Below the pieces are notes generated by a model that saw only the letters and a program-made list of their open reading frames with translations, did not search any database and was not told the origin of the DNA. Below are positions 34,867 to 44,118 of a stretch of DNA of 64,000 nt, piece by piece (positions within the stretch are counted from its first letter, which is position 1; every line of letters starts with the position of its first letter). This DNA comes from SHXR01 sp046160305. Its GTDB lineage: Bacteria > Pseudomonadota > Gammaproteobacteria > Burkholderiales > SG8-39. Location of the stretch: the NCBI GenBank assembly GCA_046160305.1, contig JBJXGX010000216.1:62001-126000 (forward strand), given 5' to 3'. The position numbers were made by a program, and so were the translations under genes.

Positions 34867-35828
34867 ATGACAAGCGCATGAGCGACAAACCGGAAGCCTT
34901 GGTCATCTTCCCTTTCATCGAGCGCTGGCACACCGAGCTCGCCGAGGAATTTCCGATTCACTTTCCGCCAAAGCCCGAGTTCGACGCTTTCGTGGCCGCG
35001 CATGGCAAGCAGATTTCAGTGCTGCTTACCAATGGTTCATCCGGCGCGACCCCGGCATTGATGGATCGCCTGCCGGGGTTGCGGATCATTGGTTGCTTCT
35101 CGGCCGGATATGAAAACATCGATCTGGTCGCGGCGGAACAGCGTGGCATTCCGGTGACGATCGGCGTGGGGGTCAACGCAGCTTCGGTGGCCGACCTCGC
35201 AATCGGACTGATGATTGGCGTGGTGCGCCACATGATCCCGCGCGATCGCGCGATGCGGCAGGGTCGCTGGGCCGGCCTGAATGGGCTGCTACGGACCGTT
35301 ACCGGACGACGGCTTGGACTGCTCGGATTCGGTCACGTCGGCAAGGCGATCGCCAAACGCGCGGCCGCATTCGATATGGAGATCGCCTACCACAAGCCGA
35401 ATCGGGCCGACGATGTCCCCTACCCATACTTTTCGCAACCCGACGCGCTTGCCGACTGGTGCGACGTTCTGATTGTCTGCTGCCCAGGCGGCGAGGCAAC
35501 CCGCAATCTCGTGAACGGCAAGGTTCTCACGGCGCTCGGACCAAAAGGTTTCATCGTGAACATCGCGCGCGGAACCATCATCGATACCGACGCCCTCATC
35601 GAGGCACTCCGGACCCATACCATCGCAGGCGCCGGACTGGATGTCTTCGCCGACGAACCGATCGTCCCGGAGGCGCTGTACGGATTGGACAACGTGTTCT
35701 TGTCGCCGCACGTCGCGGGTTTCACGGACGAGGCCTTTCGCGGCGGATTCGAGTTGCTGCGCGACAACCTGCGCGCGCATTTCGCCGGACGGCCGCTCCT
35801 CACGCCGATCCGGGCGAGAAAGGGCTGA
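34863..35828 (+). CDS. D-isomer 2-hydroxyacid dehydrogenase
   Basis: 321 residues with the NAD-binding GFGHVGKAIAKRAAAFD, the IVNIARGTIIDTDALIEAL segment containing the catalytic-type arginine region, and LSPHVAGFTDEA with the catalytic histidine. This is the glyoxylate/hydroxypyruvate reductase type. It would reduce a 2-keto acid with NAD(P)H. An ATG five codons in is an alternative start. It is translationally coupled to the HAD gene upstream, which hints at a short pathway on a hydroxy acid or its phosphate. Confidence 0.85.
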   Translation: MNDKRMSDKPEALVIFPFIERWHTELAEEFPIHFPPKPEFDAFVAAHGKQISVLLTNGSSGATPALMDRLPGLRIIGCFSAGYENIDLVAAEQRGIPVTIGVGVNAASVADLAIGLMIGVVRHMIPRDRAMRQGRWAGLNGLLRTVTGRRLGLLGFGHVGKAIAKRAAAFDMEIAYHKPNRADDVPYPYFSQPDALADWCDVLIVCCPGGEATRNLVNGKVLTALGPKGFIVNIARGTIIDTDALIEALRTHTIAGAGLDVFADEPIVPEALYGLDNVFLSPHVAGFTDEAFRGGFELLRDNLRAHFAGRPLLTPIRARKG

Positions 35829-35837
35829 GGCACGCGC

Positions 35838-36272
35838 ATGTTCCGTGGCAAGGGATACAACCAGACCGCTGTCGGCGACGCGTTCGAGACCGCACTGACT
35901 GTCACTGAAACGCATCTGGTGCTGGGCTCGGGCCTGTTCGGCGATTTCAATCCGCTGCATGTCAATGAGGAATTCGCCAAGCAATCGCGGTTCGCCAGTC
36001 GCATCCTGCATGGGCCCTTTACCAGTGCGCTGGTGGCCGCATCCGTCGGCAACTACTTTCACTCGACCGCGATCGCCTACCTCGAGCACGCCTGCCGATT
36101 CGTCGCCCCGGCACGGATCGGCGACACGTTGACGACGCGGTGGACCATCGTCGAGCGCATCGACAAACCCAAACAGAACGGCGGCATCGCGGTCCTTGCA
36201 GGTTCATGTACAAATCAGCACGGCACCGTCGTGGTCGAGGCGAACGGAAAGATCCTGGTGGCGAACGCCTGA
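35838..36272 (+). CDS. MaoC-like (R)-enoyl-CoA hydratase/dehydratase
   Basis: 144 residues, one hot-dog fold. The hydratase motif is GLFGDFNPLHVNEEFAKQSRF, with the Asp and His of the active site, followed by RILHGPFTSALV. The length fits single-domain MaoC proteins that hydrate enoyl-CoA esters. It lies nine bases after the dehydrogenase, and a CoA ligase gene faces it on the other strand. Role in acid breakdown is likely; the substrate is not clear. Confidence 0.82.
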   Translation: MFRGKGYNQTAVGDAFETALTVTETHLVLGSGLFGDFNPLHVNEEFAKQSRFASRILHGPFTSALVAASVGNYFHSTAIAYLEHACRFVAPARIGDTLTTRWTIVERIDKPKQNGGIAVLAGSCTNQHGTVVVEANGKILVANA

Positions 36273-36284
36273 TCGATAGGCACC

Positions 36285-37937
36285 TTACGGCCTGCCCGCA
36301 CTCTTGCGGCGCGCTTCCTCGCGCTCCCGCAGGACCCGGCGCTGGACCTTGCCGGTCGTCGTCATCGGCAGACTGTCGATGAATTCGATCTCCTTCGGAT
36401 ATTCATAAGGCGCAAGCTTGTCGCGCACATGCAGCTTCAGCGCCTCGACCAACATGGGTGTTCCCTCGACACCAGGCTGCAGCACGATGAATGCCTTCAC
36501 GATATTCGTGCGCTCCGGATCGGGACTCCCGACCACCGCGGCATTCGCGACACTTGCATGCTTCAGTAGGCAGCTCTCGATCTCGGATGGACCGATCCGA
36601 TAGCCTGCGCTCTTGAATACGTCGTCAGCGCGGCCCTGGTACCAGAGGTATCCCTGCTCGTCGCGCGACGCAAGATCGCCGGTGCAACCCCAATCGCCGA
36701 TGAATTTGTTCCGGCTCGCCTCAGGATTACCCCAGTAGCCAAGGAAGAACACCGGATCGGCGACCCCGTTCATGTCGGTGCGTCTGACGGCCACTTCGCC
36801 GATTTCGCCCACCGGAACGCAAGCGCCGTCCGCGTCGATGACGGCGACGCGATGCCCGGGATAGGCACGCCCCATCGACCCACTCTTCGCCGGCCAAAGC
36901 GACTGCGAATTGCCGACAATGTAGTTGATCTCGGTCTGCCCGAACATTTCGTTGATCGTTACACCGAGCGCTTGCTGCGCCCACTCGAACACCGTGCCGC
37001 CGACCGATTCACCCGCGCTCATGATCGTACGCAACGAAAGGTCGAAACGCCGCCTTGGCTCGGGCTCGGCCTTCATCATCATCTTCAATGCGGTGGGAAA
37101 GAGAAACGTGTTGCGAATCCGGTACTTCTCGATCAGATAGAAGGCGCGTTCCGCATCGAACCGGCCGCGAAAGCCAAGAATCGGATAGCCGAAATACATG
37201 GTGGGCAAGAGTGCATCCATCAAGCCGCCCGTCCACGCCCAATCCGCGGGCGACCAGAACATGTCCCCTTCGTGCGGAAACAAGTCATGGCTGTGGATGA
37301 ACCCCGATAGATTGCCGATCAATACGCGATGGGGTTGCAGCGCCCCTTTGGGCGGTCCGGTCGTCCCACTCGTGTAGACCAGGAGCGCGGCTTCCTCCCC
37401 TTTGGTATCGACAGGGGTGAATCGCGCGGACGCCTTTGCAAGCGACTCGCCCCAACCGTCGACACCGGTATCCCGCGCGCCCGCGACACCGACAATGTAC
37501 TTGAGTGCCGGCAACTCACGCCGCACTTCGACAATATTCTGGAGCGAAGCCGGTTCCACGATCGCGACGGCGGTCGCGCTGTCACGCAAGCGATATTCGA
37601 GGGCATCCGGACCGAAGAGAATCGATAGGGGCATCGCGATCGCACCCATCTGATAACACGCGATATGCGCGATCACCGTCTCGGGGCGCTGCGCCAGAAT
37701 GATCGCGACCCGGTCGCCCCGTCCGACGCCAAGGGCCGCCAGCGTGTTCGAGAGTCGATTCGCGTCCTGTTGCAGATCGCGATAGGTATGGACACTCGTG
37801 GCACCGCTCTCGTCTTCCCAATAGAGCGCAGGGCGATCGTGTGCATGCCGGCCGCAACACGCAACGCCCATGTTGAATTGCGCCGGCACCTCCCACTTCC
37901 ACGAACGGTAAATCTCGTCGTACCGATCGATCGCCAT
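36285..37937 (-). CDS. AMP-dependent acyl-CoA synthetase (acetyl/medium-chain type)
   Basis: 550 residues of the ANL superfamily: YTSGTTGPPKGALQPHR, NEMFGQTEINYI, YPGHRVAVIDADG, GCTGDLASRDEQGYLWYQGR and the C-terminal LPMTTTGKVQRRVL with the catalytic lysine. Order and length match acetyl-CoA/medium-chain acyl-CoA synthetases. It is convergent with the MaoC gene (12 bases between) and divergent from the haloacid dehalogenase. It probably feeds acyl-CoA to that hydratase, although the acid is unknown. Confidence 0.86.
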   Translation of the reverse strand: MAIDRYDEIYRSWKWEVPAQFNMGVACCGRHAHDRPALYWEDESGATSVHTYRDLQQDANRLSNTLAALGVGRGDRVAIILAQRPETVIAHIACYQMGAIAMPLSILFGPDALEYRLRDSATAVAIVEPASLQNIVEVRRELPALKYIVGVAGARDTGVDGWGESLAKASARFTPVDTKGEEAALLVYTSGTTGPPKGALQPHRVLIGNLSGFIHSHDLFPHEGDMFWSPADWAWTGGLMDALLPTMYFGYPILGFRGRFDAERAFYLIEKYRIRNTFLFPTALKMMMKAEPEPRRRFDLSLRTIMSAGESVGGTVFEWAQQALGVTINEMFGQTEINYIVGNSQSLWPAKSGSMGRAYPGHRVAVIDADGACVPVGEIGEVAVRRTDMNGVADPVFFLGYWGNPEASRNKFIGDWGCTGDLASRDEQGYLWYQGRADDVFKSAGYRIGPSEIESCLLKHASVANAAVVGSPDPERTNIVKAFIVLQPGVEGTPMLVEALKLHVRDKLAPYEYPKEIEFIDSLPMTTTGKVQRRVLREREEARRKSAGRP

Positions 37938-38008
37938 GCGATGCTCCCCGAATCAACTCGTGTCACAATATCGCGGCGCTATTATAGGCAGGCCATTCAG
38001 GAGGGATC

Positions 38009-38680
38009 ATGGTGCCCAAGCTGAACGCGATGGTGTTCGATGCGTATGGAACGCTCTACGACGTGCACTCGGTGATCACCGAATGCAATGCGATCTGGCC
38101 GGAGCGCGGGGCGGCGATTTCGCAGCTTTGGCGAACCAAGCAGCTCGAGTGGACCTGGCAAAGAACGCTCATGGGTCGCTATGTCGATTTTCGCGAGTTG
38201 ACGCTCTCGGCCCTCCGCTATGCCGCCGCCGCGCTGATGCTTCCATGCAGCGACGATACCGCGGCGCGGCTGCTCGATGCCTATCTTCGCCTCGAACCGT
38301 TTCCCGACGCGCGCGATGCCCTCGAATCGCTTCGGCCCGCCACGATGGCGATCCTGTCGAACGGATCACCCAACATGCTAGAACCGCTCGTTGCAAACAG
38401 CGGACTCGATCGATGGATCACCGATGTCATCAGCGTGGATGCGCTGCACGTCTACAAGCCCACTCCGCGTGTCTACCAGCTCGCGGCCGATCGGCTCGAG
38501 TTGCAGCCCGAGGAGATCGGCTTTGTGTCCGCCAATTGCTGGGACGCCTGCGGTGCGAAGGCATTCGGGTTCCATGTGTTCTGGATCAATCGCACCGGTG
38601 CACCCGTCGATGCGCTCGGCACGCCGCCCGATCACATAGTGAAATCGCTGGCCGATCTGCCGCGTCTCGTATCGCGCTAG
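38009..38680 (+). CDS. haloacid dehalogenase, type II
   Basis: 223 residues with the L-2-haloacid dehalogenase hallmarks: FDAYGTLYDVHSV at the nucleophile, LSNGSP, YKPTPRVYQLA with the lysine, and SANCWDACGAKAFGFHVFW, which corresponds to the family SSNAWDA segment. It would hydrolyse L-2-haloacids to D-2-hydroxyacids. GGAGGGATC precedes the ATG. The D-2-hydroxyacid dehydrogenase at 34863-35828 could use its product, but they are on separate units. Some members act on other substrates. Confidence 0.83.
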   Translation: MVPKLNAMVFDAYGTLYDVHSVITECNAIWPERGAAISQLWRTKQLEWTWQRTLMGRYVDFRELTLSALRYAAAALMLPCSDDTAARLLDAYLRLEPFPDARDALESLRPATMAILSNGSPNMLEPLVANSGLDRWITDVISVDALHVYKPTPRVYQLAADRLELQPEEIGFVSANCWDACGAKAFGFHVFWINRTGAPVDALGTPPDHIVKSLADLPRLVSR

Positions 38681-38698
38681 TTCGAGCGCGGCCCGCGG

Positions 38699-39916
38699 TC
38701 AGTTGAGCTGCACGCGTTCGCCCCAAGGCACGGTGCCGCTCCCTTTAACGAGCCACAGCACCGGATAGGCCGGCGCGCGCAACGGAAATTCGCCGAGTGC
38801 ATCGGTGAAATAAAGCAGCGCGTCCGGCGCGATGCCGCTTGCCTCGACCCAATCAAAGACCGGTATGAAGCGGGTGGTCCCGCCGCCTTTCAAGTCCGCC
38901 GGCAGTTCGATCCGATTCCAGGCCTCGAACACCCATGGAGTGCCCGGAACGATCGCCGAATCACAGGCAAGCAGGATCACCCGCGCGGACAACTGGCCTT
39001 TCAGGGCGTCGATCTCGTCCATGAATTGAATCAGATCATCGCGACCCACCGACCCGCTCGTATCGAGTGCGACCACCACATTCAAATGACGACTCGCGAG
39101 CCCGGGCAGCAGGGCTTCGCCGCCACGCCGGCTCGGTCGCTGAAAACTGTAGTCATCACGCGCGATGCTGGCGAGGAATCGCGCGAGCAGTGTTCGCCAT
39201 GGCAGGCGCGGCTGCGACGTTGCCGCCATCACGGATCGCCAATTGGCGCCAAGGCGCCCGGCCGCGAGCGCCGCATGCGCGCTGGCAACGAGGCGATCGT
39301 TCCAGGTTGACGCAAGCTGCGTGCTGGTCATCGCCACGCGCGTGCCGAGCTCGTCCACGCCATCGCGATGCGCATCGAGAAAATCGGGCGGCGCCGCCGA
39401 TGCATCCCGGTCAATATTCTCCGGCAGCGGAACCCGGGATCCGGTCTCCACGCCGTCACCGAACCAATGCTCGTCAAACCCATCGTATGTCGCATCGCCG
39501 TCAAGCAATGGATAGATCTCCTCGGCGGACAGGCCTTTGAAGCGCGGCTCGGCGGTGACGATCGGCGGTGGCGTCATTCCATCGTCCAGCAGCAACTGGT
39601 TGACGGCGTGATCGCACGCGATGTCCCAGCGACGCGCCAGGCGGGGACCTCGCCGCGCGAAATGACCGAGGCCGCAGTGAAGGGCCGCGTGCGCCAGGAC
39701 GAACTGCGTCTGGGCAAGCGTGAGCGGGTCGAGGTAGGCCGCGTTGTAGTAGATCAATCGCGCGTCGGTTGCGAGGCTGCCGCAGCGCGCGCTCTCTTGA
39801 ATCGGCAAGTGGGCCACCAGCGCACCGAGAAAGGGGCGCTCCAGCATCAAACGGGCACCGGCCGCGCGAAGCTTCCGTGCGACGAAGCCGGAAGGATCCG
39901 GCGCATGACCGGCCAT
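38699..39916 (-). CDS. VWA-like/DUF2201 putative metallopeptidase-domain protein
   Basis: 405 residues. The N-terminal half is the DUF2201 peptidase-like region; where HExxH would be expected it reads AHAALHCGLGHF, so the glutamate is replaced by alanine. The C-terminal half is VWA-like with an intact DTSGS metal site (VVALDTSGSVG) and FTDALGEFP. It starts two bases after the MoxR ATPase stop. Such pairs act as a chaperone-like module: the ATPase loads metal or remodels a partner protein through the VWA protein. Partner unknown. Confidence 0.78.
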   Translation of the reverse strand: MAGHAPDPSGFVARKLRAAGARLMLERPFLGALVAHLPIQESARCGSLATDARLIYYNAAYLDPLTLAQTQFVLAHAALHCGLGHFARRGPRLARRWDIACDHAVNQLLLDDGMTPPPIVTAEPRFKGLSAEEIYPLLDGDATYDGFDEHWFGDGVETGSRVPLPENIDRDASAAPPDFLDAHRDGVDELGTRVAMTSTQLASTWNDRLVASAHAALAAGRLGANWRSVMAATSQPRLPWRTLLARFLASIARDDYSFQRPSRRGGEALLPGLASRHLNVVVALDTSGSVGRDDLIQFMDEIDALKGQLSARVILLACDSAIVPGTPWVFEAWNRIELPADLKGGGTTRFIPVFDWVEASGIAPDALLYFTDALGEFPLRAPAYPVLWLVKGSGTVPWGERVQLN

Positions 39917-39918
39917 CG

Positions 39919-40962
39919 CTACGCGCGCGCGAACGACACCAGATCGCGCACTTCGGCCGCCCATTCCGCGAACTGCGGCACGTCGTAGAAGGGCTGACCG
40001 ATGATCCGATGCAGGTCGGTCACGAGCATGACGCCAATCTCGCGATGCTTGAAATCGCGGGCGAGGTTGAGCCCAGCGCCGAGCACTGCCCGTCGCTCGG
40101 CGGCCCCCAAGCGGGCAATATGCTGCGCAAGAGAGGTGGCGAAAGCGTATTCGAGTTCGACGCTGTTCAGGGCGGCAAACGCCTCGCCAGCCAACGCGCG
40201 CGCCGGATCGGGCAGCGCATCGAGATGCCGAAGATACGCACCAAACGCCGCGGCGGCATTCGCGCCAACACTGCCTTTGATGCTTTCGCGCTGCAGATCC
40301 GGAAGTTCCTTGAATTTCCTCAGCGCACCGTCCGCGTATTCCCAGGTGCGTGGCGAGGGAAACGCGGCGGATTGGCGCTCCGGGTCGAACTGAAAAAGCA
40401 GATCGGGGCGAAACCGCAGGAAAGCGATCAATCGCGCATCAATGCCGGTCTCCAGGGCCCACGCAACCCAATCGTCAACGTCCGGCTCGACCTCGTAGTG
40501 CACGAATCGGTTCGCGAGCGGCGCCGGCATCGCATAGGTGACGCCTCGATCGCCGTGGCGATTGCCTGCCGCAAATATCAGCCAGCCCTCGGGCACGCGA
40601 TACTCGCCCAATCTGCGATCAAGAATGAGCTGATACGCCGCGGCCGTAACGGTCGGCACGGCGGACGTAATTTCGTCGAGGAACAAGACGCCCCGCCCTC
40701 CATGGCGCTCGCGGTCCGGCAGGAGTGTTGGAATTGCCCACTGCACGTTGCGACCGTCCCGGAACGGGATGCCGCGCAAATCGGTCGGTTCCATTTGCGC
40801 GAGGCGCACATCAACCAGTCCGATGCCCGCGCGCGCCGCGGCGGCCGCGACCATGCATGATTTGCCCACTCCGGGCGGCCCCCAGATCATGATCGGCGCG
40901 TGCGCCTTCCCGTCAAAGCTGATCTCGCGCTCGATGACGCGAATCAATTCATTGGGACGCAT
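39919..40962 (-). CDS. MoxR-family AAA+ ATPase
   Basis: 347 residues. Walker A is GPPGVGKS (28-35), Walker B is VLFLDEITSAVP, and the sensor region reads IFAAGNRHGD. The gene is followed directly by a VWA/DUF2201 gene, the standard genomic companion of MoxR ATPases. They probably form a complex that activates an enzyme. A second, unrelated MoxR-VWA pair lies at 46976-49030. The start ATG is the only good one. Confidence 0.85.
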   Translation of the reverse strand: MRPNELIRVIEREISFDGKAHAPIMIWGPPGVGKSCMVAAAAARAGIGLVDVRLAQMEPTDLRGIPFRDGRNVQWAIPTLLPDRERHGGRGVLFLDEITSAVPTVTAAAYQLILDRRLGEYRVPEGWLIFAAGNRHGDRGVTYAMPAPLANRFVHYEVEPDVDDWVAWALETGIDARLIAFLRFRPDLLFQFDPERQSAAFPSPRTWEYADGALRKFKELPDLQRESIKGSVGANAAAAFGAYLRHLDALPDPARALAGEAFAALNSVELEYAFATSLAQHIARLGAAERRAVLGAGLNLARDFKHREIGVMLVTDLHRIIGQPFYDVPQFAEWAAEVRDLVSFARA

Positions 40963-41272
40963 CGGTGCGGACTCAGGGACTCAATCTGGGTTCAGGCGGC
41001 GGGATGGTATCACGCGGAATCGGCGGAATTTGTAGCCCCGCGCACCGTTGAGAATCCCGGATAGGGGCGAAAACCATGTCCGCCCTGCGCCCCCTTCACC
41101 CTTCACGGGAAAAGGAGTCGGGAAGAGAGGGCTCAGCGACGTGATGAAGTTACGTAAAGCTCGGTAAGACACGCTAACATTGCAGGATGTGCACCTGGAT
41201 CCGCGCGCCGTTTCGTGCCGTTTTTATGGCTTCCCGGCCAACAGGCCGACCCAATCTACCCCACGATTGCCG
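40963..41272. other. intergenic region without recognisable features
   Basis: 310 bases between the divergent moxR and Nudix genes. I see no gene, strong hairpin, or repeat; it must hold both promoters. Confidence 0.5.
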
Positions 41273-41821
41273 ATGAACTTCTGCTCGAGTTGCGGACAGC
41301 GTGTTGCCTTGCAAATTCCGACCGGCGATAACCGGCACCGCTATGTCTGCGGCGGCTGCGATGTCATTCACTACCAGAATCCGAAAATGGTGGTCGGGGC
41401 GATTCCCGAGTGGGGCAGCAAGATCCTTCTCTGCCGCCGCGCCATCGAGCCGCGCCACGGCAAATGGACGCTCCCTGCCGGATTCATGGAAAACGGCGAG
41501 TCCACGGCAGAGGCGGCCGCGCGCGAAACACTCGAGGAGGCGAACGCCCGTGTCGAGATGGGTCCGATTTTCTCCGTGCTCTCGGTTCCGCATGTCGACC
41601 AGGTGCATATCTTTTATCGCGCCCGCCTGCTCGATCTCGATTTCTCGCCCGGCACGGAAAGTCTCGATGTAGAGCTGTTCGAGGAAAAAGACATTCCCTG
41701 GCGCGAGGTTGCCTTCCGCACGGTCACGACAACCTTGGAACGGTACTTTCGGGACAGAACAGCAGGGACTTTCCAGTGTCACGCCGATTCGATCCTCCCG
41801 ATGCGTCCGACCGGCGAATGA
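41273..41821 (+). CDS. Nudix hydrolase with N-terminal zinc ribbon
   Basis: 182 residues. A zinc ribbon uses C4, C7, C26 and C29 (CSSC and CGGC). The Nudix box reads GFMENGESTAEAAARETLEE and follows WTLPA. This zinc-ribbon-Nudix layout resembles NudC-like or ADP-ribose-type pyrophosphatases of betaproteobacteria. It would cleave a nucleoside diphosphate-linked compound in the cytoplasm. The upstream extension of the frame lacks homology, so I start at MNFCSSCG. Confidence 0.83.
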   Translation: MNFCSSCGQRVALQIPTGDNRHRYVCGGCDVIHYQNPKMVVGAIPEWGSKILLCRRAIEPRHGKWTLPAGFMENGESTAEAAARETLEEANARVEMGPIFSVLSVPHVDQVHIFYRARLLDLDFSPGTESLDVELFEEKDIPWREVAFRTVTTTLERYFRDRTAGTFQCHADSILPMRPTGE

Positions 41822-41947
41822 TCGCAGCGCCATCCCATCAGCATTGCGATCATGATGGCGCGGATTCCCGCAACGCCCTTTGAACGATGCGGTTGACACC
41901 GTAGCATCGTCTCCGCTAGGTTCGCGATTCCTTGCCGTGGAGCACCC

Positions 41948-42655
41948 GTGAACCGCAGAGCGTTCATTCAGATATGTGCTGTGGGATGCGGCGCCACGCA
42001 GGTCGACGCATTTGCGGCGCAAACATCTGACGGGGCGAGCGTCAAGAACTACCAGCGGGCGCAGCTTGTCGACGAATCCGGTACGCCGATCAGGGCGTCG
42101 AGTCTGGTGGTCGATCGAACGTATATATTCCACTATCCGTTCGCCGGTACCCCGTGTTTTCTACTTGATCTGGGCCGCCCGATGCGTACCGCGGGCGAGT
42201 TGCGAACCGCCGACGATCGCGGGTATCGCTGGGAGGGTGGTGTCGGCCCCCAACACTCCGTCGTTGCCTATTCGGCCATCTGCGCACATCGAATGACCTA
42301 TCCGACGCGGGAAATCAGCTTCATCGGCTATCGCGATAAGCCAACGCCGCACAGCAAAACGGCGAAAGTGATCCACTGCTGTTCGGAGCACAGTCAATAC
42401 GATCCCGCCGCGGGTGGACGGGTCCTTGCCGGGCCCGCGCCCCAACCGCTGGCGGCAATCGTGCTGGATTACGATCGCGCGACCGACTCGGTCTTCGCCA
42501 TCGGCACCCAGGGTGGCGAACTGTTCGATGACTTCTTTTCACGATTCGAGTTCAAGCTCGCCTTGGAGCACGGCGGCAAAGCACGATCGGTCGTCGGCAA
42601 GTCGGCCGTCGTCCGGGAACTCACGCAATACTGCAAGCAGCAGGTCAAGTGCTAG
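41948..42655 (+). CDS. exported Rieske [2Fe-2S] protein
   Basis: 235 residues with a short twin-arginine-like leader (NRRAFIQICAVGCG) and a Rieske domain: C112-x-H114 (ICAHRMTYP) and C145-x2-H148 (CCSEHSQYDP), then GRVLAGPAPQPL, the proline loop that packs on the cluster. The leader implies export by Tat with the cluster inserted in the cytoplasm. It resembles the small subunit of arsenite oxidase or other periplasmic Rieske proteins, but no large subunit is encoded nearby. It lies 10 bases before aat. Confidence 0.72.
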   Translation: MNRRAFIQICAVGCGATQVDAFAAQTSDGASVKNYQRAQLVDESGTPIRASSLVVDRTYIFHYPFAGTPCFLLDLGRPMRTAGELRTADDRGYRWEGGVGPQHSVVAYSAICAHRMTYPTREISFIGYRDKPTPHSKTAKVIHCCSEHSQYDPAAGGRVLAGPAPQPLAAIVLDYDRATDSVFAIGTQGGELFDDFFSRFEFKLALEHGGKARSVVGKSAVVRELTQYCKQQVKC

Positions 42656-42665
42656 ACCACGCATC

Positions 42666-43388
42666 ATGATTCCCTGGCTTAACCGCGACACGCCGTTTCC
42701 GCCACACGAGTTCGCCATGCAGCAGCCCAACGGGCTCCTCTGCGTGGGCGGCGATCTTTCGCCCGTTCGCCTCCTCGATGCATACAGGCACGGCATTTTT
42801 CCCTGGTACTCCGATGGCGATCCGATTCTCTGGTGGAGTCCGGACCCGCGCATGGTGTTGTTTCCAGCCGAGCTCAGGGTCACGCGCTCGCTCGCCAAGA
42901 TCCTGCGCAATCGCACATACGAAGTTCGCTTCGATACAGCGTTCGACGACGTATTGATCGCTTGCGCCGAGTCGCGCCCTGGCCAAAGCGGCACCTGGAT
43001 CACCGACGATGTTCGCGCCGCATACGCCGAGTTGCACCGCCTCGGCCATGCGCATTCAATCGAAACGTGGGTCGACGGCGAGCTCGCCGGGGGTCTCTAT
43101 GGCGTCTCGCTCGGTCGCATGTTCTTCGGCGAGTCGATGTTCATGCGGGTGCGGGATGCCTCCAAGATCGCGTTCATTCATCTGGTGGATTTTCTCGTCG
43201 ATCGAGGCTGCGCGCTCATTGATTGCCAGATGCATACCGACCACCTGTCGTCCCTTGGCGCCCGCGAGGTCGATCGCGCCGAATTCTTGCAGCATGTCGG
43301 AGAGTTGGTAGACTACCCGTCGCCCACCGGAAAATGGGACTATTCCCGCGCCAACCTCCGGCCGGCAGGCGATGTCCCAGCTCAATGA
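42666..43388 (+). CDS. aat: leucyl/phenylalanyl-tRNA-protein transferase
   Basis: 240 residues with family stretches FPPHEFAMQQPNGLLCVGGD, RHGIFPWYSDGDPILWWSPD and GGLYGVSLGRMFFGESMF, then IDCQMHTDHL. The enzyme adds Leu or Phe from aminoacyl-tRNA to the N-terminus of proteins starting with Lys or Arg, making N-degrons for ClpAP. It overlaps the next gene, bpt, by 17 bases; aat-bpt is a common pair. The longer open frame upstream lies in the Rieske gene and is not coding. Confidence 0.93.
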   Translation: MIPWLNRDTPFPPHEFAMQQPNGLLCVGGDLSPVRLLDAYRHGIFPWYSDGDPILWWSPDPRMVLFPAELRVTRSLAKILRNRTYEVRFDTAFDDVLIACAESRPGQSGTWITDDVRAAYAELHRLGHAHSIETWVDGELAGGLYGVSLGRMFFGESMFMRVRDASKIAFIHLVDFLVDRGCALIDCQMHTDHLSSLGAREVDRAEFLQHVGELVDYPSPTGKWDYSRANLRPAGDVPAQ

Positions 43389-44118
43389 CCTACCGCATGC
43401 AGCGCTGCAGTTCTACGTAACCGCGCCGTATCCATGCAGCTACCTGTCCGGGCGGATGGCGCGCTCGCAGGTGGCGACGCCAAGCCATCTGATCGGTAAC
43501 GATCTCTATGGCGATCTGGTCAGACTCGGATTTCGCCGCAGCGGTATCTTCACCTACCGCCCCTACTGCGACAGTTGCCGTGCCTGCGTACCGGTGCGGA
43601 TCCGCGTCGCGGACTTCAAGCAGGCGCGGTACCAGCGACGCGCCTGGGAACAGCACGCGAGCCTCGAGACCCACTCGATGGCACTTCGCTTCCGGGTCGA
43701 GCACTACGGGCTCTATCTACGCTACCAGGCAGCCCGGCATGCGGGCGGCGGCATGGACCAGGACAGCCGTGACCAGTATTCCCATTTCTTGTTGCAGAGC
43801 CGGGTCAACACACGCCTGATCGAATTCCGCGATGCCGGCAAGCTGGTCATGGTGAGCATCCTCGACTATTTGAATGATGGGCTGTCCTCGGTGTACACGT
43901 TCTTCGATCCGGCACTCTCGAAGTCGAGCCTTGGCACCTTCAACATTCTTTGGCAGATCGAGCAGGTGAAGCGCCTCGGACTCGAGCATCTGTATCTTGG
44001 CTACTGGATTCGCGACAGCCGCAAGATGTCCTACAAGGCGCGCTTTCGGCCGATCGAAGGATTGATCGACGGTGTGTGGAACCCGCTGCCCGAATTGCGC
44101 CCGCCCGGCAGGCCGTGA
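43372..44118 (+). CDS. bpt: aspartate/glutamate leucyltransferase (Bpt)
   Basis: 248 residues: PYPCSYLSGRMARSQVATP, GFRRSGIFTYRPYCDSCRAC, and YLGYWIRDSRKMSYKARFRP are hallmarks of bacterial Bpt/Ate-fold proteins. It transfers leucine to N-terminal Asp or Glu and so feeds the N-degron pathway together with Aat. It overlaps aat at its start, and its TGA shares a base with the next ATG, so all three genes are coupled. Confidence 0.93.
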   Translation: MSQLNDLPHAALQFYVTAPYPCSYLSGRMARSQVATPSHLIGNDLYGDLVRLGFRRSGIFTYRPYCDSCRACVPVRIRVADFKQARYQRRAWEQHASLETHSMALRFRVEHYGLYLRYQAARHAGGGMDQDSRDQYSHFLLQSRVNTRLIEFRDAGKLVMVSILDYLNDGLSSVYTFFDPALSKSSLGTFNILWQIEQVKRLGLEHLYLGYWIRDSRKMSYKARFRPIEGLIDGVWNPLPELRPPGRP

